A stretch of DNA of 64,000 nt, taken from contig CALNVZ010002279.1 of assembly GCA_940671915.1 (NCBI GenBank), positions 15,681-79,680 on the forward strand, in the 5' to 3' direction. Each line of letters opens with the position of its first letter. Position 1 is the first letter of the stretch. Source of the stretch: Paracentrotus lividus. Taxonomy: Eukaryota; Echinodermata; Echinoidea; Camarodonta; Echinidae. Below the pieces are notes generated by a model, which saw nothing but the letters and a program-made list of their open reading frames with translations, made no database searches and was not told the DNA's origin. This document shows, in pieces, positions 32,530 to 45,127 of this stretch. A program made the translations under genes and the position numbers.

Positions 32530-32875
32530 ATAGAAGTTTTTGGCCAACGTCGGCAATGTTCGTAGCTATTACGCTGGACCAAGGTTATTCTTGCCGCTGG
32601 AAACGTTGGCATAAAGTTGCACGTTGAGCGCGACCATTATGCAATGCCATGTACCAACGTTGGCATTTTGATAGCTCGCGATGTCGCATTTTTTTTTTTT
32701 TTTGTACAATTTCGTGCGTTTGATCCGACGTGGCATACGTTCGCGCTCACGGTGCACATCGTGCCAACGTTGGCCAGCGGACAAGATAGCGTTTCCAGTT
32801 GCGTGCACGATCTTCCGACCGACCAACGAAACCTTGCTATCTGGGCAGTGTATTTTTGGTAAATGTGGCCTGGGT
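32530..32875. mobile_element. Palindromic repeat rich in CCAACGTTGGC
   Basis: GCCGCTGGAAACGTTGGC near 32594 mirrors GCCAACGTTGGCCAGCGG near 32763. Further matches run outward and inward (TTGAGCGCGACC against GGTTCGCGCTCACGG-like sequence). The local base composition is richer in G+C than the surroundings. Likely an old foldback MITE; ends unclear. Confidence 0.5.
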
Positions 32876-33339
32876 TCCTCCCCATATGTTCTAATACTCG
32901 GATACTTCGTACCTCAATCATTTGATCGACAATCACCTAGCTGCTCCACATATGGTATACCGACCCTCTGGCGAGCAGATTGCACATGACTAATAATGAT
33001 AAATATTATTATATAGGCCTAATTTCTAATGCGTCGACCATAATATTTGTACCTATTCAGTGGCGCAGCTTATTATTCTCGACCCACTACTTATGAACCG
33101 TTTCTCTTTTCATTGTGGCTGTTTACCATGGAAGAATCCGGTATAAATATTGGTATTTTTATACACTTCATGATCGGGGGGGGGGGGGGGAGTATGCTCT
33201 TTTTTCAGGGCAGGGGTTGCATGGTTTTGAAAACCTTTTAATACACCGTCCGCATATCAATTTCATACGTTATGTTCATCTAAGCAGCATTGGGGGTGAG
33301 GGCTTCATATTTTCAAGTCTCTCCCCACCCTGGGTCCTC

Positions 33340-33395
33340 ACGCACACACGACCACAAACACAACAACATACACCAACACACACACACACACACTA

Positions 33396-33426
<31 letters not shown>

Positions 33427-33450
33427 TTCACACATACACACACACCTATA
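33340..33450. repeat. (CA)n and (TC)n microsatellite
   Basis: CACACA runs interrupted by CTCTCTCTC. The open frames here are His/Thr-rich artefacts. Confidence 0.9.
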
Positions 33451-33506
33451 TATATACATGTATATGTTTATAACACAAAAGTTCTGCTCGGAGTATAAAT
33501 AATTTT

Positions 33507-33777
33507 GAAACACACAGTTGAAATAAATAACTCCGAAAAACGAAAAATATTACAATATTTCGCCATAGCGCTTGTTCGGGTAATGAATTTATTTTAAAAA
33601 AATACAAATTCATATGAATACTAATTAGATTTATTACAATAACCACATGAATTAATATTCATATGAATTTGTTTTTGTCTAATAAATGCATTACCTGAAG
33701 AAGCCCTATGGGCATGATGGGCGAAATATCGTAATAAATTTCGTCTTACGGAGTTCTTTATTTTAACTGTGTGTTTC
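33507..33777. mobile_element. 271-bp MITE with GAAACACACAG ends
   Basis: GAAACACACAGTTGAAATAA at the left mirrors TTTTAACTGTGTGTTTC at the right. Inner arms match around AACTCCG and ATATTTCGCC. A (TA)n run follows at 33779-33799. Confidence 0.7.
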
Positions 33778-34261
33778 CGTATATATATATATATATATAA
33801 GAACTTTTTTCAAATCCCTAATTAAGACAATTTTGCACCCTTTGTAAGAAAATAAAGTATAAGTATTTACCTTAAGCTCAGCTCGGAGTTCATTGGTTCA
33901 TCAGAGTGTCGTAGCACGTGTGTCTTTGAGAACTGTATTTTATTCCTCGCGATCAGTGAAGATTATTATGGTGGACTCTACTAATTGAACAAATACATAT
34001 TTACTCACGTGGACAACACGGTCATTTTACAGATATGTGTGCACTCACCATGCCTTGTTCGATATTATTTTAGAGGTAGGTTAATTTTCATTTATGGTTT
34101 TGACTAGGCAGGATGAAAGTTCAGAGTACTTAAGCTGACCATGGCAGTTTATCATGCCAAATACATAGGCCAGAATAGCTAGCTACTGCACTGTAAGAGT
34201 ATATTTAGTGCAGACACTTTGCAATTATAGCCTTGACTGTAAAAAAATGGACCTTTTTATA

Positions 34262-35238
34262 GGGTACATGCAGGTAATATGGGCACCCTAAGCTCATTTG
34301 CCTAATTTGCATAAAATTACGAAATGACACACAGTCTAATCTTTGTTTATATGACTGCTCTAACTTTTATTGTGAAGAAAAATAATTATCACCAACCCCC
34401 CTGTCTGCAATATTCAAATGTTGACGTCATTACCAAAGTGCCCATATTACCTGCATGTGCAGGTAATATGGGCACATGTATTAAATGTATGTTTTAAAAA
34501 CTACAAAGTCTGTACCATGTCTGGAATTTGTTTAAAATGTTGAAATTCATTAACTTTAAGACATAATTTGAAATTATAAGACCCTTCAGTAAATCCTTTG
34601 ACTATATATTTCATTGTTAAGTATTTTGTATATTATATCTTTTTTTAAATATTATTTAAATATTATTTTCATTATACAAGTAAATATAGGCCTACAATAA
34701 GTTATTTATATTAATTATATACTGTGAATTATACCCAAAAAAATTGTAGCAAAGAAATTGATGCCTCATCCCAATACTAAGAACCAGAATAATTTCCGCC
34801 ATTTTGGATGTCCCATATTACCTGCACTAATGTTGCTGTGTCAGGCAAGCATTCAATGCTACATTGCACCCCTTCACTAAAACAGAATGACCTGTACACG
34901 CTAGTATGATCAAAATGAAACTATAAGCTTACTAAATGTACAAAACAATTGAGGTTACCCCCTTAAACACTCTTTCACCATCACATTCTGTGAAATATCA
35001 AATTTTACATCAGGGTAAAAAAATGCCGTAAGTTTTACCTACCTTGTTGGTTTTCAGCAATTTTCTCAGATAAATTTTGGCATCAGATGCTCTCACGACG
35101 ATATATATTTTCGTATACAGTTCATATGAACAACATTATGGTGCTCACACCGGTCACCGGTCACCGGTCGACGGTCACGACATGATTTGCTTCAGGTGGC
35201 CCATATTACCTGCTGGCCCATATTACCTGCATGTACCC
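34262..35238. mobile_element. 977-bp TA-flanked element with internal TIR hairpin
   Basis: Ends GGGTACATGCAGGTAATATG and CATATTACCTGCATGTACCC, perfect over 20 bp, with TA at 34260-34261 and 35239-35240. A perfect 18+2+18 palindrome of the same motif lies at 34438-34475. Extra single copies (CCCATATTACCTGC) occur at 34810 and 35199. GGTCACCG triplets at 35152-35170. No coding sequence. Confidence 0.88.
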
Positions 35239-35368
35239 TATGTTGTTTTGTTTTTCTTGTGCCTTTAAAAAAAAAGAAAAGAAAATTGCTTTCGTTTCGA
35301 CTGGACAATAGCTTGCTGTATTATGAATTTGCGATATAGGCCTAATCATCGCACAGAAACTTACTTTA

Positions 35369-37770
35369 AGGTGCCCTCACACTAAGGCGTGTTGAGCTAA
35401 CGTTTGACCACCGTTCTTGGAATTTGGTGTGTACGTTCGAAATCGTGCTACTTCGTTAACCGTACGCAATTAATCGTTGTCTGAACGCAAATGTACGCTG
35501 AGATAAATTCATAATTCATTAACAGTTCACAGTTTTGAGCGTTTTCTAGTGTGTAACAACGCACTTATCAATAGGTTCTGTATGCGCTGGCATTAGCAGC
35601 GTGAACGTTATGCGCGTTTGATGTTCGTTCCCTTGTCGTTCTCTATTCGTTCCCTCGTCGTTCTCTGTTCGTCCAAGGGCGTCTAATCTATCACGGGAAG
35701 TTTTTTTTTTTTTAATTATGGTTTATTACTATTCTTTTCATTTTTTATTAATATCTTTGAATGCATCGATTTTTTTCCTCCTCGATTAAAATAAAACATA
35801 ATAATATATAAATCTTCCTATTATGTCGGAGAACAGATTATGGGATAATCAATCGACATGTAATTCGATATAACTGTGGTCTCTTAATCTTTATTTCATT
35901 TGGGAATTAGCTATATTATATGATGTTATTTATCAATAATACTTGAATGCTGCGAGCGCCTTTCAGAGTCGCCTCACTAAAGCCTGGTAATAGTTAGTTA
36001 ATCATTAAAAGCCCTTATCAACACCGAGTAGGATACATGTATAAAGTGATACGTAAATGTAACTATTATAATTAATAACTCTATCATGCCATGAAGTATG
36101 TTTAGAAAGATTTTCGTCATGTGGTATTTATGTAATTTACGAAACAAACCTTAATATTTGGTTAAGAAAAAATAATGATTATGATGTATCTAGGAATAGG
36201 TATAAACCAAAAGCCTTGGACCACGGGAAAGAATGAGTGAAACAGAAGAGAAACACAGATAAGGAGAACTGGGAAGACAAAAGGAAAGAGAGGTAAAAAG
36301 AGAATAAAAAAACAAACAAACAAGAAACAAACAGGAGACAGAGAGAGAGAAAAAAAAGGTGGGGGGGGGGAGAGGAGAAAGAGATAACGAATGAATATAA
36401 GATAATGGGAGAGAGACTGGAAGATGAAAATAGGAAGAGAACAAAAAGAAAAACATTATTGAAATTGAGATCTGAAACTCAAAAGAGTTTTATTATAGAC
36501 CCAAAGTCGTTTCAAACATAACATTGTGCAATACATTTTTTCCTTTTTCTTGGGGGGGGGGGTAGAAGGTCGTGGGGAAGCTTTGTTTATCTCAATTTAT
36601 GGGCACAACATTTTTATTCATTGTATTGGCATATTAACAGTGTTGAACAGTCAATGCATTCTGATAACTGCATAAACATTTTGTTTTCCTTTTTGTTCTG
36701 TTTTCCCTATATGCTTCTGAGGTGTTATACCCCCTCATAATTATGATTTTTTTTTTTGGAGCACTTAATTGATTTCAAATAAATTGAAGGATGAAAAAAT
36801 CAGCTTGCGCTTTCTTTAAATCAAGATGAACTAAATAAATGGACGGGCTTGTTTCATATTAGATAAAATGTACTTTTTTAATTTCTCAACCCTAATCAAG
36901 ACGAAGGGGTCGGGCCAAATGTCCCCTACCATACTCTGTTACACTACATCTACACTCAATAGAATATTAGGGTGTTATAAGATGGTATTATTTTCTTGAG
37001 ATAGAAAACATTGCATTTTTAACTACACTGTTGGTCAAAAAGGTTGGATTTTGTATTGATCCAGCCACATGAATAATTTTGATGTTTTTTTTTTTTTTTT
37101 TTTTTTTTTATATTGGATTTCTCCTAAACCATGACCGGGTAGTGAATAATTAAAAAAAAGTACTTCATCCACCACAATAACCATTCCAGGCGCGGATCCA
37201 GGAGGTGGCTGAAGGTGCTGGCGCACCCCGTAAGATTTGGTATTCAGCATACATTTTGTCTTAATAACCTTTTTTTCTTTTTCTTTTTTTTTTTTTTTTT
37301 GTCAATAATTTTCGGGACCGAACATGACCTGACCCTACCCCTATATGAAGTATTTAAACAATTTAGAATGGCCGAAGGCCGCAAAATTTCGAACGACAGT
37401 CCGCGCTCATGAACTTACGCGAAAGTGCAATTAACATTCACGAACGTCGGGCAGTCGTTACTCAATACGCACAAGTTTGGCGTTTCCTAACGTTCTTTAA
37501 CACGTCTAAACACGCTAGACATAAGTTGGGCATCGCTGTTCAGTCGTTGCTAACGCTCGGTAATCGTTAGGTGGACGCTAAGCACGCGCAGTCATCGTTA
37601 CCCTGACGCTATTTATTCGCTTCTCAGTCGTTTAGAGCTCATTAAAAATTCCATTCTGGTCAGGGAAAATGGAGTGTTCTTGAGCGTATTTTGGACATAG
37701 TCGAATTTCGAGTGAAAATCGTGAACGCTAGACACACGTTACCTCAACACGCTCTAGTGTGAGGGCACCT
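35369..37770. mobile_element. 2.4-kb TTA-flanked element, non-coding
   Basis: AAGGTGCCCTCACACTAAGG from about 35368 mirrors CTAGTGTGAGGGCACCT at the right end, and the arms continue with GCGTGTTGAG(C/G)TAACG. TTA lies outside both ends (35366-35368 and 37771-37773), as for PIF/Harbinger. Both subterminal regions are rich in short CGTTAGC, CGTTC and CGCTA words on both strands. The interior is poly-T/A tracts and GAGA-rich sequence without a transposase. Confidence 0.75.
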
Positions 37771-37773
37771 TTA

Positions 37774-38335
37774 GGTAGGATATCTTCCCGAGCGTTATGT
37801 GCGTGTGGTTTGAAATTAAAGCTAAGGGATGTTCTTGCCGAAGGTCATTTTTTTTTAATGATTTGCTTTTGTTAAACAAAATTTATGCTACATTCTGTGC
37901 GACGATGAGAAACTCGAAAGTACTCAAACCCTTTCATCATGTTCATCGTATCACTGTCATCAAGGCTTATTATCCATCAAACTGATGTCATAATTTTGAT
38001 TTAAAAGGGTATTTTTTAAAAGGGCATCTGAGGGACAAAGTGGCCCTTCTATATGTGAGGAGTATAATTGTCATGTTATTCCAATAGCAACAAATTTTAC
38101 CCATGTTTGCAACATACACGTATACCATACTTGTGTCATGAGCGAAGAGGGTGCCTTAGGGCTGGTCTTAAATGGCCAAAGTGAAATTGAATGCATTCTG
38201 AAAACAGAATGAAGGTAAATATTTTATGTACAAGGCTCCAATAAACTCATACAGTATAATTTTAAGGGGTCTAGTGGATCTGATCATTCTAATTTGAAGT
38301 TATTACATTGATTAATTTGCCTGAGGGTTACATTA
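37774..38335. other. Intergenic, no gene recognised
   Basis: AT-rich, no coding family or clear repeat seen. Confidence 0.4.
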
Positions 38336-38337
38336 TA

Positions 38338-38521
38338 CACTCTAAAAAAATGAAATGGTAGAAAGGGGTAAATCACCCTTTAAAGGGGCCGAGGAGTGAC
38401 AGCGTTTTTGAAAAGGGTTGAAAATGTGACACCCTTTCTAACACCTTTCGAAAACGCTGTCACTCATCGGCCCCTTTAAAGGTTGATTTACCCCTTTCCA
38501 CCATTTCATTTTTTTAGAGTG
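38338..38521. mobile_element. 184-bp perfect-hairpin MITE, TA flanks
   Basis: CACTCTAAAAAAATGAAATG on the left mirrors CATTTCATTTTTTTAGAGTG on the right. Arms of about 75 bp are nearly identical through GGGGCCGA(G/T)GAGTGACAGCG. TA at 38336-38337 and 38522-38523. Confidence 0.88.
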
Positions 38522-38523
38522 TA

Positions 38524-39900
38524 GGTAATTTCTCATATTTAAGAAGGCATTGATGAAGGACGACCATACTCTCTGAGGAGTACCAATAATATCATTTTAG
38601 AAACTGTCAGTGGCTAATATGTTCTTATATCATCAAATTTGACCCAAGTATACAGCCTGTACATGATGATATACTTTTATATATTGTTTTTCCATATTTC
38701 AAGAAGGCCCTTGTCAATATGTAATTTTAAACTAAAAAGCCTGGAATATCTGGGGTTTGATGCAATGCATAATTTGAATATGTTGTTATTTTATTATTAT
38801 TAATTTGATGTGATCATGTTTGCCCATGGTCACTGAAAACAGTATAAACCATTTAAACAATATAGACTATAAAAACTAGGCCAATATTTTCTCAGTATAA
38901 CAATCAAGATTTACATGCACATTTTGTTTTGCGCACATCTTCGTTTATCTGCAAAACGGATAGCTGCTGCAAAAATAAAGGTTGCTTCCATGGAGTGGTC
39001 AACAGAGGATGTTACATGTACTCCTTGTTGACACTATCTGCAATAAACCTATCAATCTACATGCATTTGGAAATATTTCATATCATAGCTTTGGGTTTCA
39101 TGTGATATTATTTCCGGGGAATTGCCTTTTAGAGTATATATTATAACATCCACCAAGTACCTGGGCATTACCACATATTAAGATCTGACATGGCACCAGC
39201 ACATTTCCAGTTGCACAAACTTCCCAAAAATCACATTTACTGCAGTAAAGACCATGATCGAAATAGCTCTTTCAAAGTACTTTGTTGGAATATGGGAATG
39301 CAATGCTGTTTAGGACATATCCAGCCATAATATGTAATACTAGCTGGAAAAAGGCTTAAAGATGAAGGGCCAACTGTGTCTTCCATCACCTGATCACTAT
39401 ACCATGTTACCTAAAAACAATTTAATGTAGGAGACCATCGTTAACTTGATTTGCCTTCTCTTCCAGTTTATGGAGAGTGTTTAAGATCAACAACACTGTT
39501 GTAGAATATAATATCATATTATTATTAAAACCTGGATCACACTTTCTAAAAGAGCGACAATAACAGTAGGGTGTGTCCCAGTTTATTGAACTGAGCAACA
39601 TTTGGATTCATACTCTCCTTATATGTTGGGGGATTATTCTTCACCCAGGTGTATTTGTTACTCAAAATGTTTTTCATCAAAGAACCACTTCAAGCTGCAA
39701 ACAAAATGTACTGGGAGAAGAAGACTCTAATCTTAAAATCCTATGAATGGAATGAAACATAATAGAGGAGCGCCATTCATGAAACCTGAAACAAGCATGG
39801 TATACTTATTGTTCAAACTAGGTGATAATTGAAAATCATAGCTTTAAGCTCTAATGATGACACTGTAGGGACTCCTCATAATAGAATGGCCATTTTGCCC
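38524..39900. other. Intergenic, no gene recognised
   Basis: Several short weakly open stretches occur, but no family, splice frame or repeat could be named. Confidence 0.4.
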
Positions 39901-39929
39901 CCAAAAGACCCGTTTTTATTAATGAATAA

Positions 39930-40200
39930 CTATTTGAAGCCCCCATATTGAAATTTTATGACACCACAGTGATGAAATAGCATCATATTCACATTCAGTA
40001 AGCCATAAAACCCAGAATAATAAGAATCTTTATCATTTCAATGGCCTTTTTTCCTTAGAAACTTCATTCAGTTAGCGGCTATTTAAGTTTTTCCCATGAT
40101 GACCATCTTGGGGGGCGCTCTTCATGGCGCCAATCATTGGCAACCTATGTGCCACAATATGGATCCGTTCTCCTTATAATTTCATAATATGGGGCTCCTA
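39930..40200. repeat. Direct repeat unit 1 of 2
   Basis: TTTGAAGCCCCCATA, CAGTAAGCCA, GAAACTTCATTCAG and GGGGGGCGCTCTTC occur in the same order as at 41114-41370, making a diverged direct duplication around the MITE at 40253-41108. Confidence 0.65.
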
Positions 40201-40252
40201 ACATAGAGGGGCCTTTTTCATATAAATTCAGGTGTTTTTAAAAAAATGACTA

Positions 40253-41108
40253 GGGGAGACCGGGTATGGACGTTACAAAATTCACATTTTGGGCCAGATA
40301 ATTCTAATGAAAGAACTCCCGCACTCCATATTGGGTCTGTAGTTAGCCTATTATGTTGGCTAAAACCTGAGGCATATAAAACTTGAAAACAGGTAAACAC
40401 TAATTAACTACAGCTTAATTAGTGAAGACATTTTTTGTAACAACCTACCCCATATACGGGGTAGGTTGTTACACCATACGGGGTCAATTGTTACAATATG
40501 TAAACATACGGGGTAAGTTGACAATGTGTAAATCTCTTATACCATACTTTAATTTCAACTTTCCAGTTCTTGACATCGTTAACAGTACATCAAGTTGAGC
40601 TCTAGAATAGACAAAAGTAATAATAGAAAAATAAAAATATTAACACCTGAAAATTGAGACAAAATGTAATTTTACATATGTAATGTAATTGGGGTAAGTT
40701 GTTACATCAACATGGGGTAGGTTGTTGTAACAACCTACCCCATGGGTGATTTTACACACATAAATCAACTGTAGCACAGTCATTAGGCAGAATTACAGGA
40801 CATGGCTAGGGGATATATTAGTGACATACATGTACTATATTTACAATACCAGATTATCATCATGTGCCTTCAGTTGTAAGAGCTATTACAAATTTCAATT
40901 TTTGTCAAAAATTTACTTTGAACTGTAAAAAATGGTTTTTGTTGATTTACTTTTTAATAAAACAACGGAGAAACCTCACGACCGGCAGTTCATCACAGCT
41001 ATGTGTAGGCTGTATATAGATGCCAGTTAGCACATCCTCTCTTGTTCCATCTTAGCACACTGAGAACTGTAACAACTGACCCGTGTAACTTCCATACCCG
41101 GTCTCCCC
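40253..41108. mobile_element. 856-bp TA-flanked element with internal hairpins
   Basis: GGGGAGACCGGGTATGGA mirrors TCCATACCCGGTCTCCCC, with TA outside (40251-40252 and 41109-41110). Inside are two hairpins: 40437-40472 (GTAACAACCTACCCC and complement) and 40711-40744 (perfect, CATGGGGTAGGTTGTT arms). Motif GGGGTA(A/G)GTTGTTAC recurs singly near 40690. Non-coding. Confidence 0.88.
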
Positions 41109-41113
41109 TACTA

Positions 41114-41380
41114 TTTTGAAGCCCCCCATAGCAAAATCATTACAAAAGATTGATGGAATAGTACCATAGTCCTATTCAGTGAGCCAGAAAACGGAAAATA
41201 TTATCAATCTATGTTATTTTACCCCCCCCCCTCTTTGAGAAACTTCACTCAGAGGGCAACCATTTTCGATTTGACCATTATGGCCGACCCAGGGGGCGCC
41301 CTTCTCGGCTCCCATCAAAAATGAAAAAAAAGTATGGTATAGACAACCTATGTACCAAATTTGGTGGTTTTAGAAGAATA
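41114..41380. repeat. Direct repeat unit 2 of 2
   Basis: Counterpart of 39930-40200: TTTGAAGCCCCCCATA, CAGTGAGCCA, GAAACTTCACTCAG and GGGGGCGCCCTTCTC, followed by CAACCTATGT as in unit 1. Confidence 0.65.
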
Positions 41381-41399
41381 TGCACCGAACGACCATAAT

Positions 41400-44244
41400 T
41401 ATGCCCTAACAGCCCTGACTATAAGTTTATGGTCAAATTTCACGGATGAGGCTCACTGGATGAAAATTACGAAAACTACATATTTTGCATATTTTGAAAT
41501 TCTTTCAAATGTGAAGGAATCTATATTTTGGGACGGTGTTTAAGACTTTTGCAAACGATTTATTAATTTACGGTTGAATTTACACGTATCAAACCCCTAA
41601 AATACCAAAATTTACCATTTTGAAAAATACAGCAATTTTGTATGTTTGTTTGTTTTTTTATTTTCAACTAGTGCTATATATGCACTTACACTGTAAAATT
41701 TGACCCGAAACCCACTTTGCATGTGACATGCCTTTTGACAAAAAACTTACTTTTTGTGTTGTGTTTAGAATAAAATGGCAATAAAACAAGTACTTATCAC
41801 TTGCGTTTCAGCAACGGAGCACAACGTACCCCGCATTTCCTGTCGAGAAGACCCCGTGATAACAGGCTTTAAGTTAGCCTCGTTTGTTTTCACTGTTTCA
41901 GTAAAATGACGGTCAGAGCAATAAAATTTCATTCATTTGGATCTCTTTTGTTCTTGTTTTTGGAAGTTACCCAACCCTTTAAATAAAGGTTGTCAATGGC
42001 GACCGTATAGCTGGTTCATTTGGCTTGTGCAACTCTCTATATGGCGTAGAGAGTTGCACATCTATAGGCCTACAGTTACAACGTGTTGTGACCACAGGCT
42101 CAAGTCTATTGTCTAGGGGAGGAGTTATTAAAGTAAAACGCATTATTGATGGTAAAATTTTGATTTTATTTATGTTAAAGATAAGCTCGGACATAGAAAA
42201 CAAGCTAAATCCCTTTAACATTTTTCTTTAACTTCAATTTTCAATCCCAATCAAAATAAAAAATTTAACTGTCCCAGGAAAATAGACCTAAGAATGTAAC
42301 AATAAACCTAGATTTAACTTAAAGAACAATAACAATTCTTATATATTGGGTAGCACTGAGGTAAAATAAAATGGGCTCCAAAATAACAAAGAATAGCAAA
42401 AATGGGCATTGTGGGAGGTGACAAATATTTCAAAACGAAAGATCCCCGAGAAAGTTTGGGGGAATTAACGTCCAAGATATCCATGTATCCATGTAGTAAT
42501 GGCCTCGTAAAGTGAATAAAGCGGGGACATGGATCATAATAATGTTGCTGGAGCCAAAAAAAATATATACGTGTCCCAGGCGCGGATCAAAGAAAATCGA
42601 ATTGAATGCATTTCGGGGGCCCAATTTTCTGGGGACAAAAGCGGCTCTATTATGATTACGCATGGGCCCGGTAAGTTCATTGTGTGACTCCGGTCTGCGT
42701 CCGCTACTGTGTCCATCCTTCATGAGCTACGAGTGTATTACATAAATTGAGATCTGGGATAGAATAAAAGACTGAAATGACAAAGAAATATTACTCTAAA
42801 ACGAGATCTAAAAATCATTATAGGCCTCAAGCAATGCGCATAATTACTATAAAACGTTCCAACTTCAAAATTGGAGGTCTCGGCAAATAATTATCTTTTT
42901 AATACAAAACAACTTCCCTATGCCCAGTGCTGTTGCTCGTTGCAATATTATATGTCTCATTCTCTTAATTATGATTTGAACGCTGTCAACCCTATTGTAT
43001 ACCAGCAAAATTTGATTGATAGGGTATAGGATCTTTCAAGATGTGAGATGACGCTTTCGGGGTGGGCGTAGGAGTATATCATATTTTTGTTGGACTGTAC
43101 ATGTTTGTCAATTTGTCTGTAAAAAGGATCTTTCTAGGATTGAAATCTCATGCTAACTCTTTTTTGACTCAAGCATTCAAGCATTATATAATACAGGAAT
43201 ATTGCCCATCCAATTCCCCCACCACCTCCGCCCTAACTCATTCTCATATCGCTATCTGCAATTAAGACTGGGGAATGGGTAATATAACGTTTTGGGGATT
43301 TAATTGTAATGTTTCCTTTCTCCAAGGCTCCGGTTTCGTTCTCTTGTCCTTTTTTTAAAAAACATTCTGGGGATATCCCTACTACGAGATCCGAAATTCT
43401 AGTACGTTGACCTAACATTTGCAAAATGAAGACTAAATTTGTATAGCAATGTTTAATTCATACACGTATTCAAAATTATTTCCCATTCCGCCTGTCTCTA
43501 GCAACAAGCTAGATCCGCCCCAGAACGCATACGCCTATGATGAGACAGATGCTGGTACACAAACATAAGGGTCCGTTATTCCATACAGTGCGTATTAAAA
43601 AAGTAATCAAATAAACCTGTAATCCATTTTTAGAGAGGCCGTGGTCCCAGCTCATTTATTTTGGCAATAAATCAGTTGTTTTGTGTAACATTTGATTAAG
43701 GAAGAACTCTTTAAAATTACAATGACACATTTCTTGTGTCACACTATATCACGCATAAGCGAGTAAATTGCGAATAAATGTGAACATCCCGTTTCTGCAA
43801 GTTAGGAGAAAATGAGACAAGACGGCATGAGTGAACCTTTTCACTGGTTATGGCTTATGCTTGCATCATCGAACACAAGTCCATTCAAAAGCTGGCAGAT
43901 GTGAAATGATTACATAACAGCTAGGCGCGGATCCAAGATATCCCAATTGAATACAATCGTCTGTCACAATAAATGGGGACAATAGAGGCATGCAAAATCA
44001 TACCAAGTTTTGAACGGCATACGCTTTTATTGGCTCAAGTGTTTTTGAACTTTAAAGGGTTTTGTGACCATAAGGTCAAAATAACATTGGATGAATATTT
44101 ATTGAAACGCCTTGCAAATTTCAGCTTGCCATGGATGTCAAACCAAATATCGTGTGAACATGGTAAATAGGATTCAATAGACGTCGAATTCACAGGAATT
44201 TTTGAGGAAGTCAACAACGTGATGCAGTGTCGAGGTCGTCGACC
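41400..44244. other. Intergenic, no gene recognised
   Basis: Holds a short hairpin at 42029-42059 (TGCAACTCTCTA and complement) and fragments beginning GGCGCGGATC at about 42581 and 43925. The latter resemble 37191 (GGCGCGGATCCAGG) and are probably ends of one repeat family. No coding family seen. Confidence 0.4.
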
Positions 44245-44311
44245 ATGGGCCTGAGAATCGCTTTCAGATTTTATATCATATGGACAATATCGACATCCTT
44301 ATGGACGACAG
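44245..44311 (+). CDS. Lipase gene 2, exon 1 (signal peptide)
   Basis: MGLRIAFRFYIIWTISTS, then LWTT plus one base and donor GTACGT. A hydrophobic secretion signal ending in phase 1, like exon 1 of lipase gene 1. Confidence 0.75.
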
Positions 44312-44570
44312 GTACGTATGATGTTAGGTAAAATATGATAACATGTGCGTTAAAAGGTATTGGTAGCCTAACTCCCAATGATAGGTTTGTTAACCGTGGC
44401 AAAAAAAAAGTCTATAACTTAAGTAGATTTTATGAAACCAAAGTAAATCATGAAACGCGTTTACACATACATTTAACAAAATTATATTTAGTAGATATTA
44501 TTATGTAAATTTTGTAGGTAATGTAAAAGGTATAATGCAAACATTTTGTCTTTTACTAATTGTGCTTTAA

Positions 44571-45051
44571 AGGGGAAGTTCACCCTGGGTTTAAACTGGT
44601 TTTAAAAATTGCAGAAAATAAGAGAAAAATATGAGTGAAGGTTCGGAGATAATCGACCAAAAAATAATGAAGATATGAATATTTAAAGTTTTGATTTTGT
44701 GACGTCACATGCGAGCAGTTCTCCTATGTGTTATGTAGTGTAAATTCCATAAAGTGTCATTTTCAGAAGAAAATTAATTATATCACCTGGGCGGTCGATA
44801 AATCATCAGTCATGATTACATGCCTGTATCAAATTGACCCATTGCTTTATCAAGAACCATGAAAAAAAGAAAAAATTATGGATTTTACATACACAACGCA
44901 TGGCTGCTCGCACGTGACGTCACAGAATCAAAACTTGAAATATTCATAACTTCGCTAATTTTTGCTCGATTTTCTTCAAACTTTCATTCACATTTTTTTT
45001 TATTCTTCTGCATTTTTTAAAACCAATAAAATTCCAGGGCGGACTTCCCCT
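44571..45051. mobile_element. TTAA-flanked (piggyBac-like) MITE, copy A
   Basis: AGGGGAAGTTCACCCTGG at the left mirrors CCAGGGCGGACTTCCCCT at the right. TTAA lies outside the left end (44567-44570) and TTGA outside the right. It is palindromic over most of its length and about 80% alike by eye to copy B (58382-58877). It carries TGACGTCA at 44700-44707 and 44915-44922. It lies in intron 1 of lipase gene 2. Confidence 0.85.
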
Positions 45052-45079
45052 TTGATAATTATGTACATATACTTAGTTT

Positions 45080-45127
45080 AAAAAAAAAAAACAAAAACAA
45101 AAAAAAAAAAAAACAAAAACAAAAAAA
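45080..45127. repeat. Poly-A/C-interrupted A tract
   Basis: Long A-rich run directly after MITE copy A, with occasional C. Confidence 0.85.

Noticed and set aside
33115..33502. 127-codon ORF
   Set aside because: Its second half is CA-repeat translation (THTHTH) and the first half has no family.
34438..34475. Terminator or regulatory RNA hairpin
   Set aside because: The perfect palindrome is better explained as the internal copy of the terminal motif of the TA element at 34262-35238.
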